Shown here one piece after another: positions 45,021 through 57,800 of a DNA stretch of 64,000 nucleotides. The translations under genes were made by a program, and so were the position numbers. The DNA is from Jacaranda mimosifolia (Eukaryota; Streptophyta; Magnoliopsida; Lamiales; Bignoniaceae). The stretch is taken from positions 29,720,710 to 29,784,709 of the forward strand of contig CM032120.1 in assembly GCA_018894105.1 (NCBI GenBank), given 5' to 3'. The notes beneath the pieces are model-generated. The model worked only from the letters and a program-made list of their open reading frames with translations. It did not search any database and had not been told where the DNA came from. The number at the start of each line of letters is the position of its first letter. Position 1 is the stretch's first letter.

Positions 45021-45805
45021 GGGACGGTCCTTGACGACGAGAACGAGGCCCGTAGGCTTAGAGGACTAGTAGCTAAGTTTGCCCTCGACGAACATAAACA
45101 GCTCTACAGGAGGTCAATGTTAGGACCACCACTTAAATGCCTAGCACCCGAAGAGGTAAACAAAGTGCTACATGAGATTCATGCCGGCATCTACGGCAAC
45201 CATTTCGGAGGTCAGTCCTTAGCCCACAAAGTTGTTTCTTACGATTATTTCTTGCCTACTTTACTGCAAGACTCAGTCGACTTCGCCAGAAAATGCCCAT
45301 CATGCTAGATACACGCGAACATACCGCACCAACCAGCCGCGTCAATGGTAAACGACGATCACATGGTCATTCGACCAGTAGGGGATCGACATAGTTGGTT
45401 CTCTCTCAAAAACTTCGGGTCAGCAAAAATTCATCATTGTGGCGGTCTAGTACTCCACTAAATGGGTCGAAATAGAAGCAGTTCCAAAAATCACTGACGC
45501 GACTATTAAGAGTTTCATTTGGAATAACATAATTTGTCGGTTCGATTTGCCCAAAGTTTGGATTTCGGACAATAGGACTTAGTTCTAGAGTAAGAGCACG
45601 AGAAAATGGTGTGAGGCCTTGGGAATCAGCCAGCACTTCAAGTCAGTAGGGAACCCCCAGGCTAATGGTCAGACGGAGGTCATGAACAGGACAGTCCTCG
45701 ACCACCTCAAAGCTCAAATAGTAGGCACAGGAGCAAGTTGGGCAGATGACCTCCTAGGAGTGCTATGGGCATATAGGACCACTCTTAAAGGCCTTCTCGA
45801 ATGAG
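45021..45805 (+). pseudogene. Element 3 integrase, truncated
   Basis: The zinc-binding part HAGIYGNHFGGQ...CPSC is readable at 45117-45308. The core is riddled with stops, and a readable piece, 45619-45804 (VGNPQANGQTEV ... LWAYRTT), follows. The sequence then runs directly into antisense-gene sequence, so the last ~100 residues of integrase are deleted. Confidence 0.8.
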
Positions 45806-47820
45806 TTTCGGGTGTCATCTAGCGAGAACACGACGCTCGTATCTTGAAACGTCGAGCTGAGCATGAACTGTTACACTGCCTCTCGCCACATCAACGATAA
45901 CTTCTGGTAAAATTCAGCTCGAGCCTCATCGAGCGTAGACCTCCAACAAGCGGATCGACTAGAGTCATAGATGAGCTATGCATCCAACCTAGCCTACTTT
46001 AGCAACTCATCTACTCTGGTCCTCACCTCGACAGAGGCAACCAGCTGACCATCCCTCACTTGGAGCTGACTGTTTAGCTCTTCGATCTGCTTGGCCAGTT
46101 CTTCAACCCTGTTCTGTGAAGACTCGAGCTGAGCCTTCAAAGTCTCCATGTCCCCGCCCTCCTGCAAGTGCTCGCGGTCGGCTAAGGCCAGCTCCGACCT
46201 CCTGTAGAAGTGATATCCCAGCTGGCCGACCTGAAAGACAGTATTACTGATAAGAGAACAATATTCGACCAAAAATAAAGCTCGACAATATGACCTATTC
46301 GACTAGAGCCTTACTGTGTTGGAGTGATAGGCCAAAGCCCTAAGAGTAGAATCTTGGCTCAGGCCCATCAGCTTTTTCTAGTCGGACAAGAATAGCCCGG
46401 CCATTAACACCTTCAGAGGAGCGGCCCCGATCGACCCCGCTATCTCCATCGACAGCGAATTGTGAATGGCCATGCTCGGCTCCGTACTGAACCTCGGCGA
46501 GGGTAATTTGGGCATATGGAACAGTAAGTCATCCCCATGCAGCCCAAACAAATTGTAGCCCGAGGGTTGGCCTGACCCCGTGGCCTTCCCCTTCCCCTTC
46601 TCAGCCGCAACCCTCTTCGGGGCAGGTCTCGCCCGCTGCACCATAGGTCTTTTACCTCGACCCATCGGGCTATTGCCTGCAGTTTCTATTGGTCCAGCAG
46701 GTGACGGAGTCAGCGACGACGAGGGTGTTATAGCCTTTGGCTGAGGTGCCTCGACCATAGCCACCCCTCGATGAGTTGCGGTCACCAAGCAGCGTTGTTG
46801 ATTCCTCTCGGCCCTTGCCAAAGCTTCAGCTCTTGAGCAGTTCATAATTTCATCACGATTTGTCAAGCAACATAATAGAAAAGGTTAAAATTGAATAGAA
46901 AAATAGAAAAATAACGAACTATGGACAGCACAATCTACCTAGTCGATCGTCTACCGAAAAATTTAGTTGGGCTAGCGACAACCCAGCCAACACCAAACTC
47001 CTCTCATCGATAAACACCGAGACCTCCATTTGGCCAAACTCGACTAGATTCCGAACAAAAGTATTGGGCCAGGTCAGAGTCAGGTTACCTGGCATCTCGA
47101 CATGCCCTATCCACCAGCCCCTCGGAATATTGAACCGCTCAGCAACTCAAACGTATAGGTAACATTTTTTCCACTCTTGTCCATAAGAAGAGGCTGGGAT
47201 CATGAGGAACTTATGATGGGGTCGAGCAGTGAGGTAATAGAACCCGACTCGTCGGTGCTACCCGACTTGCGGGACATAGGAAGATGGAAAAGATTGGAGA
47301 AGTTATCAAAATTGGTAGGCTGGTCGAAAAGGTTCATCAAAACAATAAAGCTATAAATGGTTGAAAAATAGTTCGGCAGCAGTTGGGTTATACACACTTT
47401 TAGGCCTCTAAGAAGGTCGACTACATGACCACTTAAGGGAAACCTAAGACCACACCTAAAGGCGTCCTCAAACATGGTGATACAGACGGTCGGGGGTCGA
47501 TGCATTCAACCAGAAGCCCCAGGCGTTAATAACTCATACTAAGGAAGAATGTGATACAATTGTCTAATGCGCCTTAGGTCAACGGGAGTGATTGTGGACA
47601 CTATCTTGCTATAATGGTCAGGGGTGAATAATCAACCCCGTGATGGAGGAACCTGACTTGGCTTAGCTCCATTACCCCTGCGATCGCTGCTCGAGCTACT
47701 GGAGCTCGAGCTGTCGTTCGACGAGCTACTCGACTCCTCTGATGAACCCTTAGGCTTATCAGAATGAGTAGCCTCACTGTCCCCCCTATGTCTATCCTCA
47801 TAATTAGAAAAACGCAACAT
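45786..47820 (-). pseudogene. Antisense passenger gene of element 3
   Basis: Exon 1 runs from the ATG at 47820 (MLRFSNYEDRHRGDSEATHS), with a long serine-rich stretch and the putative gypsy-transposon-type domain (ITMFEDAFRCGLRFPLSG, QLLPNYFSTIYSFIVLM). It ends at 46939. Intron 1 (46938-46860, 79 bp) starts GT, but its last two bases are AA instead of AG. Exon 2 (46859-46315, EIMNCSRAEALARAERNQQR) has one long open stretch. Intron 2 (46314-46231, 84 bp, GT-AG) precedes exon 3, whose coiled coil reads METLKAQLESSQNRVEELAK. Exon 3 is cut off at about 45786 by the deletion into integrase. Several stops are present. Confidence 0.78.
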
Positions 47821-47978
47821 TGCTACAATAAAATGAAGAACGCTAAGGATAGTGAAAGAAAGGACTTACTCTTTGTCGATGCACTAAAAGCAGAAGATAT
47901 TAGCAGCAAAGGCAGTTGGCTAGACGCTTGACCAGACGCAAAGGCAGTAAATGTAAAAATTGCTATTTTAACAGCGCC

Positions 47979-47986
47979 TATTTATA
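47979..47986 (-). promoter_or_regulatory. TATA box of the element 3 antisense gene
   Basis: TATAAATA on the minus strand, 159 bp before the ATG at 47820, matching the arrangement in elements 1, 2 and 4. Confidence 0.65.
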
Positions 47987-48198
47987 AGCGCGCGAGAACG
48001 GGAACCTAAGCGGTTGCAGTAATGATGTAACTGCCGCTTCGCGGCACGCACGACATGATATAATCGCTCATTAAATACGTGAAACTTGGGTCGACTTTCA
48101 AAAACCCTCATCAATGAGCCAGCATAACCGCTTAACAGATTACTCCCCAATCCTTCTCGTTGTTTCCCTCGTTCAGCATTCGAAAGTGGGGGGACTCA

Positions 48199-48953
48199 TG
48201 ATATGGGATAGCCCAAGGTACTCAGCCCAAAGACCACAGGCCCAAGGATGTAGCGGCAGACCCACCTCATACACTGGGCCCAATTATGCTTCTGACGTCA
48301 GGTAACCTAAATCGACCACACGGATCGACATGACTCACGGACAGGGCCGCTGATCGATAGTTCGACCACATCGCTCGTCCACCCCATATGTTGTGCGCCT
48401 ATCCATGGTTGGGTTGACCAGGGAGGTCGACCCGTCGTGTAACCATCTCTACCGCATTAAATGCCCTGACAGGCAGCATGCTTCCACATTAATGGCGCAT
48501 GCCGCCCCAGTACCACCCATGTTGCCGCACTAGGGAGGAGGCGCATGTATAGTGTCCTATTCTGTCCCTAAAACCTGGAGAGGCAACCACTTGAAATAGT
48601 ACAAGGGTGGGACATGACCTAATGGCCCCCATGCAAGGATAGAGACTATTACTACATGTCAAGGGCATTCTAGACAAATTTCCACTGAGAGAAGGCTATA
48701 AATGCCCTCACTCCAACCTCTCAAAGGTAGGCCATTCTAAACATACAAAACCCTTACTCTACTGCTCATTATATCTGGTCGACTCTACACTGACTTGGGC
48801 GTTAGAGTGCCTAAGCCGAGGGCTCTTCGGCTAGCCTGACGTTTGTTCGTGATTGCAGGACTTAGCCCAGTTATATCCATATATCGACCAAAGAGGTCGG
48901 ACTAATCCAAAAACACTACCTGATCCAGTTACCAACTGATTTCACCATCATCA
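48199..48953 (+). repeat. Element 3 right LTR (3')
   Basis: 755 bp, preceded by the polypurine tract AAAGTGGGGGGACTCA (48183-48198) and followed by the target duplicate attac. The hairpin is at 48814-48832, with a G-U closing pair. Confidence 0.92.
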
Positions 48954-49157
48954 ATTACGTTACCAAATAATCATTAAAATGAAATGTTATGATTTTATGT
49001 TTTAAATCGAATGGTTTAGATGAAGTACATTTGTACAATCCTCACATGAGGTATGTACAATGAAAATTGTACCATAGACTACTCCATATAAGTATCAGTT
49101 AAAACTTAAAAACTTAGGACTTCTTTCATGAAATCTTCATCCAAATTTGTCATCTTA

Positions 49158-49519
49158 GTACTCGTTTGGTTTTGTTTTCAAAGCCCTTTTCATTTTTTTT
49201 TAAAATGAAAATAGAAAGTTATCAACTTCTCCTCTATTATCATAGATATTTTCATTTTTAATACATTTTCCCAAACACACTATTACACACTCCCTCCATT
49301 TTTATTTTTCATTTTCTCTTACTTACATTTGCATGACTTTTAATACAAAAATACTATATTTTTTAAATACAACTCATTTTCAACTCTACATAATTAGTAC
49401 ATTTTAAATAAAACCTCCAAACAATATTTCATTTTCAAAAATACATTTATAACTAACTTTTTCTTATTTCTTTTCGCCAAAAAATGAAATTGACTCCAAA
49501 AAACAAAATCAAATGGCCC
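49158..49519. mobile_element. Probable PIF/Harbinger-type MITE
   Basis: The ends GTACTCGTTTGGTTTTGTTTTC and, inverted, GGGCCATTTGATTTTGTTTTT are flanked by TTA (49155-49157, 49520-49522). It is 362 bp, AT-rich and non-coding. The match between ends is weaker than in the 337-bp pair. Confidence 0.55.
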
Positions 49520-49712
49520 TTAAGAACTAATTCTAGCTAGATTTTCTATTGCAATGAGTGAATCAAGTGGGGAAAAGAAAAAGGGCGGAAAAAAGATCGA
49601 GTTAAGCGGGTTAGACTCGCCAGGTTTAGGGTCAAATGGAAGGTTGGGCATGGCGATTTTCTGTCACTTCAAGTGCCATGGGGGGCTGGCCTCAGATCCA
49701 CCCAAACCTGCC

Positions 49713-51382
49713 TAGGGGTGTTCACTCGGTTAAAATCGATCGAACGGTTCGGTCGGTTAACCAAAATTTTTTAATTTTCAAAATCCATAATGGAAAATTG
49801 AACTGAAGCAGGTTCGGTTCGGTTCGGTTCGACTTTTAATCAAAAAAATCAGTTTGGTTTCGATTTTAGGGTTAAAGGTTTAAGTTTTTTAAGTTTTGAT
49901 TTTTAATCGAAATTGAACCAGTTTTTTTGGTTTTTTGGGTTTCGGCCAAAAAAAAAATTAAAAAAATACTTATTTTTTGTATCAAAAAAGTGTGATAAAA
50001 GTTTATTTAATAAAAAAGTTGAATTGGGTTACACTTATTCCATTAGCACCCAAAAATTTATTTGAAAAAAGTATATTGATAAAAAATATTTATTTTTGGT
50101 GAAAATATTGAATTAGATTTTTTTTTTGTATATTGAAAATATTTATTTTGATAAAATTATAATTTATCTATTCAAAATAAATATATTTAAAATATTATAA
50201 ATTTAAGAAGATAAATAAATATTTTAATTATTTTATATTATAAAAATTTTAGTACACATATTTTGTGAAAAATACAATTATAACATTATTAAGTCATCAT
50301 TTCTAAAGGTTAATTTTGGAATATTAATAAAACTTGTATCCAAACTATCTTTTTATTTTTTTATGTTGAATTCTCCAATTTATCCTTCAAATTATATTGT
50401 CAATTTTTGTTGTTGGAATAATTAAAAGGACAAATTATGTAAATGAATAAAAATAACTTCTATTTTTGGCATAAAATGATTTTTATTTTTATAATAATAT
50501 AGATAAAATCTTTATTAACCACCAGATGCACAAGAATAGCCGAATATGATTCAATCCATTATCCTTTAGTTTACAATTTAAATTGAAATTTCAATTTTAC
50601 TCATCAACATCCCCCTATAATATATATATATATAAGTTTAATAAATTAATTAAAAGAAAATTTTTAATTTTCTTTTTATATAACATCTTTTGCTCTTTAA
50701 ATCATAATTATCTATATTTTTATATGTAATGTGTATTAGTTCATTTAATAAAAAAATTATGCAATTGTACCATTTGAGTTTAAAAAAAATATCATTTTTT
50801 TTTCTCTTTATATCATAACTATTCATGTTGTTATATATTTTTTATATGCCGTATATTAATATATATACTATTTATAAAACGTAGGGTTTTTAATAACTAT
50901 TTTGATGTATTTAGTAATAAGATGATAAAATCAATTATACTTTATAAAATAAAGACAATATAGTATTAGTTTCTCTTCTTCAATTTTACTTCTATTTTTT
51001 TTTGTCAATTATTTCACCTTATTAAAAATTTTCTTTTATTTATCCCAAAAACTTAAAAATACATTAATATTTAAATTATTTAAAAAATTATATTTATTTA
51101 TCTTAGACTTAAAAAATTTAATAAAAAATGTGAAGGAAAACTAAAACTAATAGCACTTAAATAATAAAATTTTATATATAAAAAATCTAAAAAAATGAAC
51201 TGAATCGAAAAAATCAATTTTTTTCGATTTTTGGTTAACCGAATAAAAAAATCGAATAGAACTGAAAATCGATTTTTTTTTAAATACAAAATCGAAAACC
51301 AAACTAGACGTAATTCGATTTACTTTGATTTTTTTGATTTTTGATTGAATCGATCGATTTTGAGTTTTTTTGAACACCTCTA
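49713..51382. mobile_element. hAT-like non-autonomous element
   Basis: The inverted ends TAGGGGTGTTCA and TAGAGGTGTTCA are followed on both sides by subterminal AAAATCGATCG. The flanking 8-mers (AACCTGCC and AACTCACC) agree at only five positions, so the target duplicate is uncertain. The 1.67-kb interior is AT-rich with repeats of CGGTTCGGTT type at one end and AATCGATTTTT type at the other. No transposase was seen. It ends about 420 bp upstream of the FRO start codon. Confidence 0.65.
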
Positions 51383-51801
51383 AACTCACCCCGTTGCCAT
51401 GTCGAAAATGGGTTGGTCCCTTTTCTCCTTTTTCGTTTCTTTTCCTTTCTTGAGGGCATCTTTAAAGAAACAAAGCAGTAATGATAATGGCCATTCTCTT
51501 TGAAAAATGTCACCTTTCAGAATTGTCGGAGAAATATATATCAGTAAAGAAAATCCATATATATTTACAGATGTAGGAGTCTGAGTGGTCCGCATTTTAT
51601 GTGGTACAAGTTTTCTGCAATTTTCTGAATATACCTGATTAATGTTGATTGATTTGATTTATTCCCAAAAACTAGTATATATTGGTGGCTTGTGCTAACT
51701 GGCCTGTTGGGGAGTATAAGGAAAGACCAGCGAGTTTAAGACAAGCCCTTTTAACCTATTTACTATATCTGAGGTTGAATTTCTTGCCTTTTCTTGGCCT
51801 A
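51383..51801 (+). promoter_or_regulatory. Upstream region of the FRO gene
   Basis: These 419 bp separate the hAT-like element from the FRO start codon and must hold the core promoter and 5' leader. A TATATA stretch lies near 51675-51681, but no site can be assigned firmly. The frame of exon 1 is open back to about 51676 without another ATG. Confidence 0.4.
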
Positions 51802-54800
51802 ATGGATGAAAAATCAGGCTATGTACCTCTTCTTTCAAGGAAAGAGGATGTTAATAGTTATGTCAATAAGAGACCCTTTTTGGTTTCATCTGCAAAATGG
51901 ATTCTCAGGGTGGCAATGTGGGTGATTTTCATTGCATGGGCTGCTTTTATTTTTCTGTATCCATCTGATTTTGTGAGTAATTTGTATAACAAATGGCTTC
52001 GAGCTACAGAAGGAACTCTATTTGGGGTCACAGGTTAGATTGACAACTTCAACTTATTAATTCCCAGTCCTCTTTCTGTAGAGTGCGATTTTGTATGTCT
52101 CAAGATGATATCTGTTTTTGGTGCAGGAAGCATATTTCTGATTTTCAGTGCCCCTATCCTCCTCATTGCATTTCTTGCCACTGCATATCTTGTTCTCCGT
52201 GGGGAAGAGGAAATTCATGGGTATTTCACTTTTGATAGAATTCATATCTGCTGACGAATATGTGATCATATAAATGGTTGAAAATTGATATATGTATTGT
52301 GCATCTATAGGAAGAAGACATCAAGATTTCCACGGTTTCGTTTGTGGACATTTCCAGTTGTTGTGGATGGACCATTTGGGGTGGTCTCGGCTGCGGAAAT
52401 GATAGGAATAGTCCTCTTCACTGCATATGTAATATGGGCATTTGCTGCTGAAACTGTGAAGAACACTGATCTTATATCCATGTTTCATCTGCCTTCAAAG
52501 GAGAAGAGGTATTTTCCACTGCACTTATGCAAAGCACTATTCCCTTGTTTTTTCTTTGTGGTTACGTGGTTCAGGGATGTCGATGTGGTCTTGAGTGGCT
52601 TTGCGAAGCCCCACCAAGAACTCGCTCCACTAAATGTTTTATGGACCCAAAACTCGCCTCATCTGGTACCCCAACTCTTAATGGATTGGACCATTAATGC
52701 TAGACCCACTTTATATGTTTAGAAAATAAAAAGAAAAGATTTAAAAAACTAATATCGTCGCAACTTCATAAATATGAGAATATGATGTTATTAGCAAAAA
52801 ATCAATTATTTAGAAAATTATATATGCACATTTTAGTTTTTAAAAATTATAAATCATCAACATTATTGTAAATTTATATGTACATATTCAATGGATGAAA
52901 TATTTAGTATAACTATATTATTACTTTTATATAGAATACATGTGTAACATTCACCTTATTGATACATATATGAGTACATATTACATTAATATATCTATAA
53001 TAAATAAAATTATATATTAAAATATTATAATGAGGTGGGTTTGAGGTGCATCTGGGTTTAAAAATTAAAATCGAACACCCGTCCCAAGATCTATTTGTAC
53101 TTTTAAGACCCGCCTCAAGCATGGCAGGTTTGAGTTTTCCTATGCGTTTTTTAGTTTATAAACATCTTAAAACATAATTTCAGAAGAGTGTGATAAAAAT
53201 TTTTAAAAACAAATTCTAAGCTATTAAAATAAAAAATTAGGATATTATATATTTTTTTAAAAATAATTAATAAATTTCTTAATTTTAATCGTATAAGTTA
53301 TAAAATTATTATTACCAACATCTTATAACTTTCAAAATCTCATTTTACCTAAATAATTTAGAAGTTAATTATTCAAAAAATAACATACAACATATTATAA
53401 GTTATATATATATATATATATTATAAGATCTTTTAGATAAGTCTACTCAAACTTCTCTAAAGCTTTGTTTGTTGGCATTCTTCCAAGAAAATTTTCAACT
53501 CCCAAAACTTAACAAACAAAATGTTACATTTCCCAACTCCACTTTCCAAAACACACAAAATTATCTCCAAAATATCTCTTCTATTCATCTTAAAAAACCA
53601 TTCCCCAATGCATATATATACATATACCAAGCATTCCATCTATGTAAATACATTTATAATTAATATTAAACTATTCATTTCATCCCACCAACTCAACAAA
53701 AAAGTGACTATGTGATGATATCTATAGTAGAATTAGTTTCCTTTCAAAACACTACAAAACAAATAATTTTATTCCAAAATATTCGCCTCCTAACCCTCAA
53801 AACAAAAGCAAACAATAATCGCATTCCCTAACCCACTTCTCAAAACACTTTTTCCTAACATATTTTTCACAATTCATCCAAAATACAAACAAACAAAACC
53901 TAAATTTGTGATGCACGAGGATGCATACATCGGACAACAACTTTTAAAAACTCTAGGAGACTATACGGATTCGACGACGATTGTTCATTGTGTAGTGTTT
54001 TCATTATACTAGCAATGATGGTATATGCTCCTTGCCTGCAGAAATTTACTTTATCACATATAATATCACATTAACTCTATTGATAAACTGTATAAAACTC
54101 AATTTTGAAACATTGTAAATAAATAATAATGCAATTGTAGTAATTGCTGTATTAAATAACATACCATATTAATCCTTGATTAGTAAACATGTGATGACAA
54201 AACAATTCCTTATAGTTCAAAATTAATAAAATAAAAAAATTATTATTGAATGATTGCTGGCAATTTCTTGCATCAATAGTATAACATCTAGATATTTTCT
54301 TCTCCTATTTGCTCAATCCTACAAACTAAAATTCAGACAAAGAACAATCCAAAAGAATTGGTGGGCCGATTTTATGGGATTAATTTTACGAAGAATACAT
54401 GATTAGTTTGTGGAATATGTTAGGGAAGAAAAGAAATTTGGAGGAAAAAAGAAGTAAATGGCAGACATATGTACATATATAGTATTTTATCAAAGGCTTA
54501 AATTACATTTGAAACCTTAAAGTTTTTCTCCACTAAATAAAATATTCAAGAGTATAATTGGTATATCAAAAATTAATGTAGCGGTGCTAGAATCATCATT
54601 CTATGAGTGTAAAAGCTATTTTCTTTTTATATAATATTGATACGTATGCATGATTATCTTGAAATTTTATCAGTGTGATTCATATGTACGTATTTAGGGA
54701 AAAAAGAGTTTTATTTTAGAAAATAAAAAAAATCTTGGTTTTGAATGAAACTATTATTTTTAAGTAATTTTAAAAAAATTTAATTTTGGGTTAACTTTTC

Positions 54801-57800
54801 TATAACTCATATACTTTATAAAATACTAGCTTTTTTGGACATTCTATGCTTATGGTAAAACAGTGGACGAGTTGTAAATAATAGTTGGGATTAAAGAATG
54901 ATACTAGTGGATTGTGAATTGTAGTTTCTTGTAGTTAGGAGAATTAGAAGATAATAACAAAGACATTATAAGAAAATCAAACAAAAAGACATTGAAACAA
55001 ATTGATGCTTTATAGCATAGAATTTTAGGGCCGGGGGGGGGGGGGAAGGAGGAAGAAGGACAAAGTGGTAGTACATAGTAGGCTGTGGAGTAGCAATAGT
55101 AGATTTTAAATAAAAAAATAATAATACTTACTCTATAAATAAGTCATAGCTATGAGAATAAAAAAATAATAATGAGGACATATTGTAAAGATTACTCAAA
55201 TTCACACTCTAGTGCTTTATATATAGTATAAATAATAATATATATGAAAAAGATTGAATTTTTCAAAATAAGTCTCACAACCCTCAATTGTGTGTACGGC
55301 ATGTTATCAGATGTTTTAGAATTTTTTCATTTTTATATAATTTATAGACACACTAAGTAGTGTGTGGAACACATGTCAAAGACATGTTGTATCTGACATG
55401 ATGTTCGACATGCTTCCGACACAAAACGAATAAGTTTTTGAAGTATAGGTGCATTATAAGTTTTAGTCTTATACTTTTGCCCATGGTTACTTAAAACTCC
55501 ATTCTACCTAAAGTACCGCAAATTGGTGCTTGCGTATCAATTCGCGGTACTTTTACGAATTAGTACTCTATGTTACTCGAATTGGTACTCTAAAATATGC
55601 GAATTAGATTATTGAAAGTAAAAAAATGATACATAAAAAAATTTAATTAAAATTTATTAGTATGCAAGATTTTTTTATCCTTTTTAATATGTTTTATAGA
55701 ATTCTCATATTCGTAAAATAAAAAAGTGAAAAAGAAATTACAATAGTAATAATATAAATTTATATATGTTCTTTTTATGGCATAGCTGATAAAAATCATT
55801 TAATTATATTTTAATTTTAGAATGCAAAAAGTTTCACTATTTAGAGGAATCAATGAAAAGGTAAATGAAAAAAGAGACTAATAAATAGGAAAATGAAAAG
55901 AGTGAGACAAAGTAAGCAGAAATAAGTTAGAAGTACCTAGAAAAATGAGAGAGGAGACAAATAGATAAAGCATCAATTAGAAATACATTGAAAATGAAAA
56001 AGACAAAAAAATAAATGCAACTAAACCATGCTTTCCACTCAAAATTTTAATGCAAAACTTTCCACATCACAAAACCTTATCTGCTTATATGTAGGACATC
56101 CCACATGTTTTCTCTCATCCAACTCAATCTATCAATATGGTATTTGGCATTGATATCAAATATGTGGATGACTCTGTTTAAATTTTATACAAATTTTTAT
56201 ATGATTTTCTAACTTGTTTAAAAATTTTACATTGAGAGTATACCAAGTAAATTATATAAGTGTACCACGTACCGACTAAGCCTACCCCTAACATATCATA
56301 TTTTAGTAAAGTAACGTATTGCGTACCCATACCTGTACCACATACCATAAAGTGTAACTATGCTTTTGCCCATATAATAATACCGAATAATGATAATGAT
56401 AATGATGATGAGCATCTTGATTACTGAAATTTTCTGATGTGACTTCATAGTCTTTCGATATGTAGTAAGTTTGTTTTCCTGACCAATTCCCTATGGTAAC
56501 TCGAGTTCTTTTAGTGTTTTGATGCTGGAACTCACAGGTCTCCGATTGGGTTTGATCGGACTATTTTGCTTGGCCTTTCTGTTTCTGCCTGTTGCAAGGG
56601 GATCAGTTCTTCTCCGGCTTATAGATATCCCCTTTGAGCACGCTACAAGATATCATGTCTGGCTGGGCCATCTTACAATGGTGTTATTTTCTCTCCATGG
56701 CCTTTTCTACGTAATTGGATGGGCAATAGAGGGGCGCCTCATCCGTGAGGTGAGTCTTTATACCATATGTTATTAAGTTTTCCTTGGACAAAAGATGATG
56801 AGGATGCTAAAACTTCCCCATATTGTTTGATCAATGCAGCTAATGGATTGGAGGAATATAGGTATTGCCAATTTTCCAGGCGTCGTCAGCCTTCTAGCTG
56901 GTTTACTGATGTGGGTGACATCACTTCCTGGAGTGAGGAGGGTCAACTTTGAGTTGTTCTTCTACACCCACCAATTATATGTAGTTTTCGTCTTCTTCTT
57001 GGCCTTGCACGTAGGCGATTTCCTCTTCTGTTTTGCTGCTGGCGGAATATTTCTCTTCATGCTTGATCGTTTTCTTAGATTCTGCCAGTCCCGAAGGACA
57101 GTCAATGTACTTTCGGCAAGATGCTTCCCATGTGGAACTCTAGAACTAGTTCTTTCAAAGCCAGCAAGTAATTTCAGCTCTTTAAAAGTATTACAAATAT
57201 TCCTTTGATAACATCATTTGATTTTTTTTCCCCCTGTGCTATGCAGATTTGCACTACAATGCTCTTGGCTGGATTTTTCTTCAAGTTCGTGAGTTATCTT
57301 GGCTTCAGTGGCATCCCTTTAGCGTCTCGTCTAGTCCTCTCGACGGTAGACATCATCTTGCCGTCCTCATAAAGGTTCTTGGGGACTGGACAAAAAACCT
57401 GGAGACGCATATCTCAGGTGTTTCTGAAACAGAGCAACTCTTGCAACCTTATTCCGAAATAACAGCTTCTGTAGAGGGGCCTTATGGTCATGAATCGCCA
57501 TACCACTTGACGTATGTACTCTAATTTTTTGGGGTCAAGAATACTTGAAGAAGAAATAGGTAGATGATATTGAGTTTATGGCTGATGCTATCTACGCTGA
57601 TCATTTTTTTTTTCCATAACTTTTTATTCTTTAGGTATGAGAACCTCATATTAGTCGCAGGCGGCATAGGGATTTCACCTTTCCTAGCTATATTGAGCGA
57701 TGTTCTCCATCGAATCAAGGATGGGAAACCTTGTCTGCCGAAAAATATACTGATAGTATGGGCAGTTAAAAAATCAGACGAGCTTCCACTGCTTCAGACA

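Larger units (their letters stand above)
40422..48953 (+). mobile_element. Element 3: Tat-like Ty3/gypsy LTR retrotransposon, internally deleted
   Basis: LTRs 40422-41156 and 48199-48953 are flanked by attac on both sides (40417-40421 and 48954-48958). The internal order matches element 2: gag, protease, reverse transcriptase, RNase H, integrase, then the oppositely oriented gene. Two deletions are clear: between protease and reverse transcriptase (about 43245), and between integrase and exon 3 of the antisense gene (about 45785). Numerous stops make it the most decayed of the three complete copies. Confidence 0.93.
52509..56514 (+). other. FRO intron 3 (4.0 kb)
   Basis: Donor AG|GTATTT and acceptor TTTTAG|TG join exons 3 and 4 in frame (the split codon gives serine 175). 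The intron is AT-rich and holds a MITE (53461-53900) and a G run (55033-55045). At about 52570-53130 it has sequence with ACCCGCCTCAAG and GGGTTTGAGG, possibly an old hAT-type remnant. The exon 3 frame stays open into the intron to 52722, which is a chance extension. Confidence 0.85.

Noticed and set aside
51682..51801. Upstream, non-ATG start of the FRO protein
   Set aside because: The frame is open, but there is no ATG before 51802, and [12 protein letters not shown] fits the family's N terminus.
52511..52722. Extension of FRO exon 3 into the intron as coding sequence
   Set aside because: A good GT donor at 52509 joins in phase to exon 4, which carries the conserved heme region. The extension has no FRO similarity.
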